A stretch of 64,000 bases of DNA, from positions 430,251 to 494,250 of the forward strand of contig NZ_FNIX01000005.1 in the NCBI RefSeq assembly GCF_900104175.1, given 5' to 3'. Of the stretch, positions 32,731 to 41,371 are shown in pieces. The stretch comes from Lentzea jiangxiensis (GTDB lineage: Bacteria; Actinomycetota; Actinomycetes; Mycobacteriales; Pseudonocardiaceae). The translations under genes and the position numbers were made by a program. The first letter of the stretch is position 1; each line of letters begins with the position of its first letter. The notes under the pieces are model-generated. The model saw nothing but the letters and a program-made list of their open reading frames with translations, was not told the origin of the DNA and made no database searches.

Positions 32731-35448
32731 GTGCGGTATCGGCTTCTTGGGCCGCTGCAGATCTGGCGTGGGGGCGAGGAACTGCGGCTGGGTGGACCCC
32801 GGCAACGGGCACTGCTGGCAGCGCTGGCACTGCACGCGGGTGAGACGGTCAGTTTTGAACACCTGAGCGACGCGGTGTGGGAATCCCCGCCCGCCGCTCC
32901 CGAATCCAACATCCGCACGTACGTCGCGGCGTTGCGCAAGCTCGTGCCGGACGACCTCGTCACCGTTCCCGGCGGCTACCGGCTCGTGGTGCCGTCCGAG
33001 GAGGTCGACGTCGGCGTCTTCACGCGGGTCTGCGCGGCGGGTGACGAGGCGTTGAAGCAGGGGGACCACCGGACGGCGGTCACGAGGTACGAGGACGCCC
33101 TGGCGCTGTGGCGGGGCCCGGTGCTCGACGGCCTCGCGGTCGGGCCGCGCCTGGAGGCCGAGCTCGCGCTGCTGCTGGAACGGCGGCTCACCGTCGCCGA
33201 GCAGCACGCGCGCCTGGCGATCGAGCTCGGGCAGGGCGAACGGCTGATCGCGGAGCTGCGCCGGTTGACGAAGCAGTTCCCGTTGCGGGAACAGTTGTGG
33301 CTGCAGCTCATGCACGCGCTGCAGCGGGCGAACCGGCCCGCCGAGGCGTTGCAGGCGTTCGAGGACGTGCGGGTGCTGCTCGCCGACGAGCTCGGCACCG
33401 ATCCCGGCAGCGACCTGCGGGAGCTGCACGCCCGGTTGCTGCGCGGCGACCAGCCCCGGCCCGCGCTGAACACGCTGCCGCGCGACGTGGCGGACTTCAC
33501 CGGCCGCACGGCCGAGATCGACAGGCTGACCAGGGCGGTCACCGGGCGGTCGGCGGTCGTGATCTCCGCGATCGACGGCATGCCGGGCGTCGGCAAGACG
33601 ACGCTCGCCGTCCACCTGGCACACCGCCTGGAGTACCCGGACGGTCAGCTGTTCATCGACCTGCACGCGCACACCGCCGGTCGTGCGCCGGTGGAACCGA
33701 CCGACGCTCTCGACGTGCTGTTGCGCGCGCTCGGCCTCGAAGAGATCCCGGTGGGCCTGGACGAGCGGGCCGCGCTCTGGCGCGCGGAGCTGTCCCGGCT
33801 CAGGTTGCTGGTGGTGCTCGACAACGCGGCGAGCGCCGACCAGGTGCGGCCGCTGCTGCCGGGTGTGCCGGGCTCGCTCGTGCTGGTGACGTCGCGGACG
33901 CGGCTGGTCGAGCTGGAGGGCACCTCCACGCTCACGCTGGACGTGCTGTCCGAGGCGGAGGCGTTGCAGCTCTTCGCCACGATCGTCGGCGACGAACGCG
34001 GCGCGGACCCCGCTGCGCGCGAGGTGGTCGAGCTGTGCGGCAGGCTGCCGCTGGCCGTGCGCCTGGCGGCCGGCCGGTTGCGTTCCCGTCCGACCTGGAC
34101 CGTCGCGCACCTCGCGACGCGGTTGCGCGAGGGACGATTATCCGAACTCGACGCGGTCTTCGCGTTGTCGTTCGGCCAGCTGCCCGCGGGGCACCAGCGG
34201 CTCTTCGCACTGCTGGGCCTGCACCACGGCACGGACTTCGACGTCCACCAGGCCGCGGCGCTGGGCGAGCTCGACCTGCTGGAGTGCGACGGGATGCTCG
34301 AGGACCTCGTCGACGTGCACCTGCTGGAAGCCACGACGCTCGGCCGCTACCGGATGCACGACCTGCTGCGGCAGTACGCGCAGTCCAAAGTGGACTGTTC
34401 GCGCGCACCGCTGACCAGGCTGCTCGACCACTTCCTCGACACCTCGAACCAGGCGACGCGGCTGATGTCGCCCGCCGCCCGCAGGTACGAGGTCGACATC
34501 ACGTACCGGCCGCGGGCGCGGCTGGTGCTGCGCGACTACGACCACGCGGTCGAGTGGCTGGAGACCGAACGGCAGACGCTCGTCGCCGCCGTGGCCCTGT
34601 CGCTCGACGGCGACTGGCGCACGCACACGTGGCAGCTCGCGCGCGCGTTGACGTTCTTCTGCATGGTTCGTGGCTATACGCGTGACTGGGCGACGATCAA
34701 CGAGCTGGCGCTGGAAGCCGCGAAGGACGAGCCGGCCGCGCTCGCGATCACCACGAAGAACTACGCGATGGTGTTCTGGCAGACCGCGCAGTACCCCACG
34801 GCGATCCACCACAACGAGCGCGCGATCGAGATGCTCCGCGAGCTGGGCGACCTGCAGGGCGTGGCGGGCACGCTGAACAACCTCTCGCTGGTCTACCGCA
34901 CCCTCGGCCGGCACGCCGAGGCCGCCGACCTGCTCGAACAGGCGATCACGGTGGCGCGCGAGCTCGGCGACCGGCACCTCGAGTCGCAGGCGATGAGCAA
35001 CGTCAGCAACATCTACAGCGCTCTCGGCCGCTACGACGAGGCGCTGCAGGCGTGCACCTCCGCACTGGCGTTGATGCGCGAGCTGGGCAGCCGTCGCGAC
35101 GAAGCGGACACGCAGAGCGCGCTGGGCATGATCCTGCACGCCATGGGCAGGCACGACGAGGCGCTGGAGGCGCTGGAGTCGGCGCTGGCGGCCGTGCGCG
35201 CGATCGGTGACGTGACGACCGAGACGGTGGTGCTGAACTACCTCGGCGAGGTGCTGACGGCCGCCGGACGGCAGCGGGAGGCCGTGGCGCCGTTGCGGGA
35301 GGCGCTCGACCTCGCGGAACGGATCGACGACCGCCGGGAGGCCGCCAACGCGCACAAGCACCTGGCGAAGGCGGTGGCGGACCCCGCCGAGGCCGCCCGG
35401 CACCGGCAGGAGGCCGACAAGCGGTTCGCGGCTCTAGGAGCCGGGTGA
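32731..35448 (+). CDS. SARP-NB-ARC-TPR transcriptional regulator (AfsR-like)
   Basis: 905 aa from GTG 32731 with AGGAGG just before it. Residues ~1-95 are an OmpR-type DNA-binding domain and ~95-245 are the bacterial transcriptional activation (BTAD) domain. Residues ~260-540 are an NB-ARC ATPase (Walker A DGMPGVGKTT, Walker B LLVVLDNAAS). The C-terminal ~290 aa contain five or more tetratricopeptide repeats. This is the AfsR layout and such proteins activate secondary-metabolite or stress genes. No biosynthetic cluster is evident here, so the target is unknown. It is divergent from the LacI gene. Confidence 0.88.
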   Translation: MRYRLLGPLQIWRGGEELRLGGPRQRALLAALALHAGETVSFEHLSDAVWESPPAAPESNIRTYVAALRKLVPDDLVTVPGGYRLVVPSEEVDVGVFTRVCAAGDEALKQGDHRTAVTRYEDALALWRGPVLDGLAVGPRLEAELALLLERRLTVAEQHARLAIELGQGERLIAELRRLTKQFPLREQLWLQLMHALQRANRPAEALQAFEDVRVLLADELGTDPGSDLRELHARLLRGDQPRPALNTLPRDVADFTGRTAEIDRLTRAVTGRSAVVISAIDGMPGVGKTTLAVHLAHRLEYPDGQLFIDLHAHTAGRAPVEPTDALDVLLRALGLEEIPVGLDERAALWRAELSRLRLLVVLDNAASADQVRPLLPGVPGSLVLVTSRTRLVELEGTSTLTLDVLSEAEALQLFATIVGDERGADPAAREVVELCGRLPLAVRLAAGRLRSRPTWTVAHLATRLREGRLSELDAVFALSFGQLPAGHQRLFALLGLHHGTDFDVHQAAALGELDLLECDGMLEDLVDVHLLEATTLGRYRMHDLLRQYAQSKVDCSRAPLTRLLDHFLDTSNQATRLMSPAARRYEVDITYRPRARLVLRDYDHAVEWLETERQTLVAAVALSLDGDWRTHTWQLARALTFFCMVRGYTRDWATINELALEAAKDEPAALAITTKNYAMVFWQTAQYPTAIHHNERAIEMLRELGDLQGVAGTLNNLSLVYRTLGRHAEAADLLEQAITVARELGDRHLESQAMSNVSNIYSALGRYDEALQACTSALALMRELGSRRDEADTQSALGMILHAMGRHDEALEALESALAAVRAIGDVTTETVVLNYLGEVLTAAGRQREAVAPLREALDLAERIDDRREAANAHKHLAKAVADPAEAARHRQEADKRFAALGAG

Positions 35449-35842
35449 CCGCGGCCCCGGGGTCCCGTCACGCAGCAACGGCAACAGCCTCCGGTGCCTG
35501 CTCATGAGCACCGCGGCTGTGCCGTTGTGCTGCCGGACCCCGCGGCAGAAGCGGACCGACAGCCCTCTCCCCGGGTAGGCCTGCGCGCGGCCCGTGGACG
35601 ACCTCGTCACCCAGACCGCACCACGCCGCCGCGACCGCCTGCCCGTCGACCCGCAGGTGCCCCTCGACGTAGACGCCGTCCCGGTGCCGGGCCGCCTCGC
35701 TGAAGGCGTCGCCGGACTCCGTCCTCCACGGACTGAACATCCACGCGGAGCGGGAGTTCGCCGAGGCAACCCGGCGGCGGAGGAAGAGGGCCACTTCCCG
35801 CTGATCGGCCCGTCGATCGGGTGCGGCCGGGAGCGACATCAT
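35434..35842 (-). pseudogene. Frameshifted small gene remnant, unknown family
   Basis: In one minus-strand frame there is coherent protein text (AWMFSPWRTESGDAFSEAAR, then VYVEGHLRVDGQAVAAAW, to ~35610). It continues in another frame (YPGRGLSVRFCRGVRQHN, then LLPLLRDGTPG) toward 35460. Together these look like one ~120-aa protein interrupted by a frameshift; the family is not recognised. It lies between the SARP and MerR genes. If it is not a remnant, the stretch is non-coding. Confidence 0.35.
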
Positions 35843-36222
35843 CCGGCGGCGAGCGCGTCGTCACGCTGCCGGGCGAGGTGGTCCTCCGTCCCGGCCATCA
35901 GGGCGTCGAGGTGGTCGCGCGTGGTGAGCAGGGCCGAAACCTGCGCGTCGATCCGCTCACGCTCACGTCGCATCACTTCCAGCGTCTGCGCGGTGATGTC
36001 GTCCGAGGGGGTGTCGACGCACGGCAGCAGCGCGGCGATCGTCTCGCTCGACAGGCCTGCGTCGAACAGCCGGCGCAGCATGTGCACGCGGTCCACCGCG
36101 TCGTCCGGGTAGAGCCGATGCGCTCCCGTCGTCCGGGTGGAGGTCAGCAGGCCGCGCTGCTCGTAGTACCGGAGCGAGCGGATGCTGATGCCCGTGCGGG
36201 CGGACAGCTCGCCGATGCGCAT
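35839..36222 (-). CDS. MerR-family regulator
   Basis: 127 aa from ATG 36222; an in-frame GTG at 36246 with GGGGGAAG before it is an alternative start. The N-terminal HTH (MRIGELSARTGISIRSLRYY) and wing (RGLLTSTRTTGAHRLYPDDAVDRV) are typical MerR; a long dimerisation helix follows. The lone Cys (LLPCVDT) does not make a metal or redox pair, so a small-molecule or drug ligand is more likely. It is divergent from the SDR, with a palindromic operator between. Confidence 0.85.
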   Translation of the reverse strand: MRIGELSARTGISIRSLRYYEQRGLLTSTRTTGAHRLYPDDAVDRVHMLRRLFDAGLSSETIAALLPCVDTPSDDITAQTLEVMRRERERIDAQVSALLTTRDHLDALMAGTEDHLARQRDDALAAG

Positions 36223-36270
36223 CCGCTGGTCTTCTCCGCTCACTGTAACTTCCCCCACTTCTCGTTGAAC

Positions 36271-36286
36271 CTGACATCCGTGTCAG
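36271..36286. promoter_or_regulatory. Operator CTGACA-TCCG-TGTCAG between MerR and SDR genes
   Basis: A perfect 6-bp inverted repeat lies in the 107-base divergent region, with TTGAAC at 36264-36269. This arrangement is classical for MerR control of a divergent target. Confidence 0.6.
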
Positions 36287-36329
36287 ATTTTAACCTGCGA
36301 TCGAAACCACGGCAGAAAAGGACACCATC

Positions 36330-37058
36330 GTGGAGATCGCGGGATCGGTCGCATTGGTCACCGGGGCCAATCGCGGCCTCGGCCGGGAATTCGTCGAACA
36401 ACTGAGGGAGCGGGGCGCCAAGAAGGTGTACGCCGCCGCGCGCGACACCAGCACCATCACGACGCCGGGCGTCGTGCCCGTGGCGCTGGACGTGCTCGAT
36501 CCGGAAAGCGTCGAGCGGGCTGCCCGGCAGGCGGGGGATGTGACCCTGCTCGTCAACAACGCCGGGATCGCGACCGGCCAAAACCTCATCCGCGGCGACC
36601 TGGCGCAGGTCCGCCGGGAGATGGAGACCCACTTCTTCGGCACGCTGACGGTCACCCGCGCCTTCGCCGACGTCCTGGGCGGCAACGGCGGCGGGGCCAT
36701 CGTCAACGTCCTGTCGGTGCTGTCGTGGTTCTCCTGGGACGGGGCCACCTCGTACTCGGCCGCGAAGGCGGCGCAGTGGAGCCTGACCGCCGGCACGCGC
36801 GTCGAACTCGCCGGACAGGGCACGCAGGTGCTGGGCGTGCACTTCGGTTCCGCCGCCACCGACATGACGAGCGACTACGACGGGCCCAAGCTCACGCCGA
36901 GCGAGGTCATCGGGGCCGCGCTCGACGGCCTGGCCGACGGCGCCGTCGAGGTCCTCGTCGACGAGTGGAGCCGGACCACGAAGGCCGGCCTCGCCCAGGA
37001 CCCGGCGGAGTTCTACGCCGCGGCCGTGCGCCCGATCCAGAGGCGCACGGCCGGGTGA
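36330..37058 (+). CDS. Short-chain dehydrogenase/reductase
   Basis: 242 aa from GTG 36330. SDR motifs: TGANRGLG nucleotide-binding loop, LDVLD, NNAG, catalytic Ser in VLSVLSW, and YSAAK with Tyr-Lys. It is NAD(P)H-dependent; the substrate is not indicated. Length is normal for a classical SDR. It is divergent from the MerR regulator and probably its target. A strong hairpin follows at 37217-37254. Confidence 0.9.
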   Translation: MEIAGSVALVTGANRGLGREFVEQLRERGAKKVYAAARDTSTITTPGVVPVALDVLDPESVERAARQAGDVTLLVNNAGIATGQNLIRGDLAQVRREMETHFFGTLTVTRAFADVLGGNGGGAIVNVLSVLSWFSWDGATSYSAAKAAQWSLTAGTRVELAGQGTQVLGVHFGSAATDMTSDYDGPKLTPSEVIGAALDGLADGAVEVLVDEWSRTTKAGLAQDPAEFYAAAVRPIQRRTAG

Positions 37059-37492
37059 CCCCCAGCCCCGGTGACCGGCCCGCCGGTCACGGCGTGGCAT
37101 CGGCTTCGGGCGCGGCCACCCCGGGAACCTGACCCGCATCCACACCAAGCTGGGCGGCGGCTCGTGCACGGTGACGCTGCCCGAGACGCGGTCGATCGCG
37201 AGCAGGCGTGAACGCCGAATGCCCCGGCGGTCCGTGCGGACCGCCGGGGCATTCACTCATGCACGAGGGCTCAGTCGACGACCGACGACCGTCGCCCGCA
37301 GTTCGACCGCGTAGAAGCTGAACCCGAACACGGTGCAGGACAGGGAGAAACCCTCCCGCTACTGCTCCGGGTCGGACCAGTTGACGAGCGTGCGGAACGG
37401 CGCTTCGAACCGGGCGAGCGCCGCCGTGAGCTCCTGCACGCGTTCATGGTGCGCCGTGCCCGTGACTTCCGCCGTCCGAAGTGGACTCGGCG
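37059..37492. other. Gene-poor stretch with a hairpin and faint coding remnants
   Basis: Plus-strand 37105-37195 reads GHPGNLTRIHTKLGGGSC, and minus-strand 37359-37460 reads HERVQELTAALARFEAPF then RTLVNW, before a TAG. Neither has a convincing start, and both may be fragments of lost genes. Otherwise I see only the 37217-37254 hairpin. Confidence 0.3.
37217..37254. terminator. Perfect 17-bp hairpin, probable bidirectional terminator
   Basis: GAATGCCCCGGCGGTCC (37217-37233), loop GTGC, then GGACCGCCGGGGCATTC. It has no T-tract, and lies between the convergent SDR and sigma factor genes. Confidence 0.7.
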
Positions 37493-39013
37493 CTACGAGA
37501 TCGTGACGGGGATGCTCATCCGCAGGGGCCCCGCCACACCGGTGATGACGCCGTTCTCGGCCTTCGGACCGGCCTGCAGCCGCGCGCGGAACGTGATCGA
37601 CTCGCCGGGTGCGAGAGTCTGCCCGCCCTCGCACGTCACGGTGCCCGTGCCCGCCGGGCACCCGATCACCCCGGCCTGGACGTTGCCCGGTCCCACGATC
37701 TTGACCTTGTCCGGCATGGTCAGCGTCAGCGCCGGCACGGTGGTGGGTGCCGAGCCGTTGTTGGTGATCTTGATGTCCATGTCGTCGGCCGGACCCGTGG
37801 TGGTCATGGCCATGCCGCTCGGTGCGCTGCTCGCGAGCTGGACATCGCCAGGACCCGCGGCCGTCGTCGTGGCGGTGACCGCCGCCGGGCCGGTGTTCGC
37901 GTTCGGCTGGGCGCCCTGGGTGAGCGCGGAACCGGCGGAGCCGGCCGTGGGTGCGCTGCCCGCGTTCTGGGGGGAGCCGGGCTGGTTGGCCGCCGTGGTG
38001 CCGGCGGTGGTGCCGGCCGTGGTGGTGACCGCCGTGATCGCCGGTGCGGCGCCGGGGGTGGAGTTGCCGGGGCTCTCCGACGTGACGACACCCGAGGCGG
38101 CGACGACCACGACCGCGGCGGCCGAGGCGGCGACGCCGAGCCACGACGACGCGGTGAGGGTGACCGCGGCGCCCTTGGTCGCGGTCGCGGCGGCGGCCAG
38201 GTACCCGGCGGTGCCCGTGCCGAGGACGATCGGGGCGACCATGCCCCGCAGCGCGCCGTTGACGTCGGACAGCTCGCTGGCGAGCTTGCGGCACTCGGCG
38301 CAGGTGTCCATGTGCTCGTCGATGTGGACGGCGTCGCGGCCCTTCAGGCCTCCCCGCGTCCAGGCGCCCAGTTTCGTGACCGTCGGGCGGCACCGCTCCG
38401 ACGGCTCCTGGTTGACGTGCGCCTGCAGGAACGCTTTGCGCAGACCTTCGCGCGCACGGAACGCCATCGCGGAGACACCGTTCGGGGTCAAGCCCAGCAG
38501 CGGTGCGATCTCGCCGGGCGTCTGGCCCTCGATCGCGGTGTGCCACAGGACCGTCTGCCACCGTTCGGGCAGCGCCGCGAACGCCGTGGCCGCCAGCGTC
38601 TGGTCCAGGTCCTCGAGGGCCTTGTCGCGGAACGGCACGCTCGTCACCTTGGTGGCGCCGGGCACCTCCTCGACGTCACCGGCCAGTTCGAGCCGCTTCT
38701 CCTTGCGGGTGCGGTCGTAGGCGGCGTGCCGCACGGCCGTCAGCAGGTACGGCCGGAACGCCGTGCCCGGACCGCCACCGGACCGCAGCGCCGCGAGCAC
38801 CTTCGCGAACGCGTCCGACACGAGGTCGTCGGCGTCCGCCGGGGACGTGGACAACTGCATCGCCAGGAGGGTCGCGGAGCGCACGTGGCGTTCGTACAGC
38901 TTGCCGTAGGCCTCGACCTCGCCGTCTCTGACGGCGTCGATCAGGTCGGAGTCCGACGGCGGTCGTCCGCGCTGCCCGATCAAAGAAAGCCGCCTTACCG
39001 CGTTGCTCAGCAC
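37493..39013 (-). CDS. ECF sigma factor fused to zinc-finger, membrane and extracellular domains
   Basis: 506 aa from GTG 39013. Residues ~20-90 are sigma region 2 (YGKLYERHVRSATLLAMQLS), and ~130-185 are region 4 (LPERWQTVLWHTAIEGQTPGEI). Then comes an HxxxCxxC zinc finger (HIDEHMDTCAECRKL), as in anti-sigma zf-HC2 domains. A TM helix (~275-295) and a long Ala/Thr/Gly linker lead to a C-terminal Ig-like beta domain outside (residues ~410-506). Such one-polypeptide sigma/anti-sigma fusions keep the sigma at the membrane until a signal or protease frees it. No separate anti-sigma gene is adjacent. Confidence 0.85.
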   Translation of the reverse strand: MLSNAVRRLSLIGQRGRPPSDSDLIDAVRDGEVEAYGKLYERHVRSATLLAMQLSTSPADADDLVSDAFAKVLAALRSGGGPGTAFRPYLLTAVRHAAYDRTRKEKRLELAGDVEEVPGATKVTSVPFRDKALEDLDQTLAATAFAALPERWQTVLWHTAIEGQTPGEIAPLLGLTPNGVSAMAFRAREGLRKAFLQAHVNQEPSERCRPTVTKLGAWTRGGLKGRDAVHIDEHMDTCAECRKLASELSDVNGALRGMVAPIVLGTGTAGYLAAAATATKGAAVTLTASSWLGVAASAAAVVVVAASGVVTSESPGNSTPGAAPAITAVTTTAGTTAGTTAANQPGSPQNAGSAPTAGSAGSALTQGAQPNANTGPAAVTATTTAAGPGDVQLASSAPSGMAMTTTGPADDMDIKITNNGSAPTTVPALTLTMPDKVKIVGPGNVQAGVIGCPAGTGTVTCEGGQTLAPGESITFRARLQAGPKAENGVITGVAGPLRMSIPVTIS

Positions 39014-39341
39014 TGATGTGCGGACCCTATCGACATGACCCAACACGAACAATCCACGCATCCGAACCTGATGTAATAAAAGAGGTTTTCGGACTGGTAC
39101 AAGTCTCCACCAACACAGGCCGGAAGACTCTGGCGGTCGCCCGTTCTCCTCTGCGCGGCGGACTTCCTGACCCGGCTGGTTCCGGTGTGCGCCGCGCGTG
39201 GGGAGCGCGGTCGCCGCGGTGATCATCCGGCCTGTGGTCCTCGACCCGCGCCCGGAACCGAACTGTCCACAGAAGACTTGAACAGGACTCGCCAGGCCCG
39301 GTCCGCCGCACGACCCGTTCGAGGTCGACGCGCCCTGACGG
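39014..39341. other. Non-coding gap between the sigma factor and histidine kinase genes
   Basis: No credible gene is present. A likely promoter for the sigma gene is on the minus strand near 39025-39060, where TTGTTC is followed by GATAGG close to the start. The rest shows nothing notable. Confidence 0.4.
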
Positions 39342-40556
39342 TCAGGGGTGGCCGCGCCACAGCCGCCACGCGCGCGGGCTCGCCGGCTCGTGGTGGCTGT
39401 TGGCCTCCCCGAACCGCAGCCGCACGCGCGCCCCGCCCAGCCGGCCCCTCTCCAGGTGGATCGTGCCGCCCGTGGCCTCGGCGGCGGCACGGGCGATGTC
39501 GAGGCCGAGCCCGGTCGACCCGCCTCCGCTGCTGCCGCGGTGCAACGCGGAGGACGGGTCGGCGACACCGGTGCCGCCGTCCTCGACGACCAGCGTCACC
39601 CAGCCCGCGTGCCGCACCACCGACACCCCGACCGGAGCGGCCGGGGGAGTGTGCCGGAAGACGTTTTCCAGCAACGCGTCGACGACGGCGCCCAGCGCGT
39701 CGGGTGACAACGCCACCCGGCACGGCTCGCCGACGTCGACCTCGCACACCCGGCCCTGGTCGGCGGCGTGCGCGGACCAGAACCTCATCCGCGCCTCGAC
39801 CACCGACGCCACGTCGCACGTGCCGGGCGACTCGCCCTCGGCGGGCTGGAGCGCCTGGATGATCCGGTCGACGTCGTGGCCCAGGGTGCTGACCGCGCTG
39901 CGGATCCGGTCGGCCACCGGACCCGGACCGATCGCGTCGGCGTCCAGCCGCAGGGCCGCCAGCGGGGTCCGCAGCCGGTGCGAGACGTCCGCGATCATCT
40001 CCCGCTCCTTCGCGAGCAGCTGGGCCGTGCGCGACGAGGCCTCGTCGATCGAGGCGGCCAGCTCCTCCAGCTCGCGAGGCCCGCGCAGCCGCACCCGCCG
40101 CCCCACCGACGAGGACAGCTCCCGCAACGCGGCCAGCACCGGCGTGAAGGGCCGGTGTCCCAGCCACAACGCCGGTCCCAGGGCGGCCAGGGCGACTCCG
40201 GCGATCAGGAACACCGAGCCGAACGGGAACGGAACGGCAGCGGGGACGACGGACACGACAGCTCCCGACACGGACGCGGCCGGAACACCCCCGCCCGCGC
40301 CGAGCCGTGTGCCGGAGGCGAGCACGACCGACAACCGGCCCTCCGCACCGGCCCGCGTGCGTGCGATCGTCCCCCGCACGGCGTCGGGGTCCGAGGACAC
40401 CGCGAGCACCCCGGCGACCACCGCCACGTCCTGGCGATCAGCCGCGGCGGCGGACGAAGAGGCGTTCGAGTGCGCCAGGAACCCGGCGGTGGCGAGGAGA
40501 ACCGCTGTCACCAGCCCTGCTGCGAGCAGCAGGGCACGGGTGATGACCGATCTCAT
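39342..40556 (-). CDS. Sensor histidine kinase
   Basis: 404 aa from ATG 40556, overlapping the response regulator stop (ATGA). It has two TM helices (~8-30 and ~110-130) around a ~80-aa extracellular sensor domain, then HAMP-like residues. HisKA follows with the phospho-acceptor His in MIADVSHRLRTPLAALR. HATPase_c follows with an N-box (LLENVFRHTPP) and G-boxes (VEDGGTGV and GLGLDIARAAAEATGG). The signal is not evident. It pairs with the response regulator at 40553-41239. Confidence 0.9.
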   Translation of the reverse strand: MRSVITRALLLAAGLVTAVLLATAGFLAHSNASSSAAAADRQDVAVVAGVLAVSSDPDAVRGTIARTRAGAEGRLSVVLASGTRLGAGGGVPAASVSGAVVSVVPAAVPFPFGSVFLIAGVALAALGPALWLGHRPFTPVLAALRELSSSVGRRVRLRGPRELEELAASIDEASSRTAQLLAKEREMIADVSHRLRTPLAALRLDADAIGPGPVADRIRSAVSTLGHDVDRIIQALQPAEGESPGTCDVASVVEARMRFWSAHAADQGRVCEVDVGEPCRVALSPDALGAVVDALLENVFRHTPPAAPVGVSVVRHAGWVTLVVEDGGTGVADPSSALHRGSSGGGSTGLGLDIARAAAEATGGTIHLERGRLGGARVRLRFGEANSHHEPASPRAWRLWRGHP

Positions 40557-41239
40557 TCCGGCGCCGCCAGCTTGAACCCCACTCCTCGGACGGTGTGCAG
40601 ATAACGCGGATGCGCGGCCGTCTCGCCGAGCTTGCGCCGCAGCCATGAGGCGTGGACGTCTATCGTCTTGTCGTCGCCGACGTACGGGTTGCCCCACACG
40701 GCTTGGAACAGCTCCCGCCGCGAGATCACGCGCCCCGGCCGTTGCGCGAGGTAGGTCAGCAGGTCGAACTCCCGCCTGCTCAACGCGATCGCGGCACCGC
40801 CGAGCGTGGCGGAGCGCTGGGCGAGGTCGATGCGGAGGTCGCCGAGGGAGACGATGTCCGCCGACGCGGGCGCGGCACCACCCGTGCGGCGCAGCAGCGC
40901 GTTGATCCGCGCGGCCAGGTGCTCGGACGAGAACGGCTTCACGATGTAGTCGTCCGCGCCCGCGTTCAGCGTGCTGACGACCGAAGCCTCGGCACCCCGC
41001 GCGGTGGCCACGATGACCGGCACGTTGCTCACCCCGCGCAGCATCCGCAGGGCCGAGACGCCGTCCAGGTCCGGCAGCCCCAGGTCGAGGATCACGAGGT
41101 CCAGCTCCGCCGTGCCCGCCTCGCGCAGCGCGGCCACGGCGGTGCCGACGGCCAGCACGACGTGCCCGAGGTCGGTCAGCGCGTGCACGAGCGCAGCCTG
41201 GACCACCGGGTCGTCCTCGACCACCAGCACCTTCGACAT
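40553..41239 (-). CDS. OmpR-family response regulator
   Basis: 228 aa from ATG 41239. The receiver domain (~1-115) has the acidic pair EDD, the phospho-Asp in LVILDLGLPDLDG, Thr in VATARG and Lys in YIVKPFSSEHL. The C-terminal winged helix (~130-225) is the OmpR/PhoB type (ALSRREFDLLTYLAQRPGRV, then RRKLGE). It is followed by its cognate kinase and is divergent from the ABC transporter operon. Confidence 0.92.
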   Translation of the reverse strand: MSKVLVVEDDPVVQAALVHALTDLGHVVLAVGTAVAALREAGTAELDLVILDLGLPDLDGVSALRMLRGVSNVPVIVATARGAEASVVSTLNAGADDYIVKPFSSEHLAARINALLRRTGGAAPASADIVSLGDLRIDLAQRSATLGGAAIALSRREFDLLTYLAQRPGRVISRRELFQAVWGNPYVGDDKTIDVHASWLRRKLGETAAHPRYLHTVRGVGFKLAAPE

Positions 41240-41371
41240 ACACGCAGCGTAAGCAGTGGACCCGCCGATGGGGAGGGTGTTTCGAGGTTATCGAGATCGT
41301 GTTTCGTCCTTGAAACTCAGTTGGGGCGGGCGGTCCTACCGTCTGCAGTCACACCGAACCGGGGAGCTGGC

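Noticed and set aside
41280..41371. LacI-type operator before the sugar ABC operon
   Set aside because: Only a weak GTTTC/GAAAC repeat is present and no TTGCAAAA-like palindrome; link to the LacI gene is not supported.
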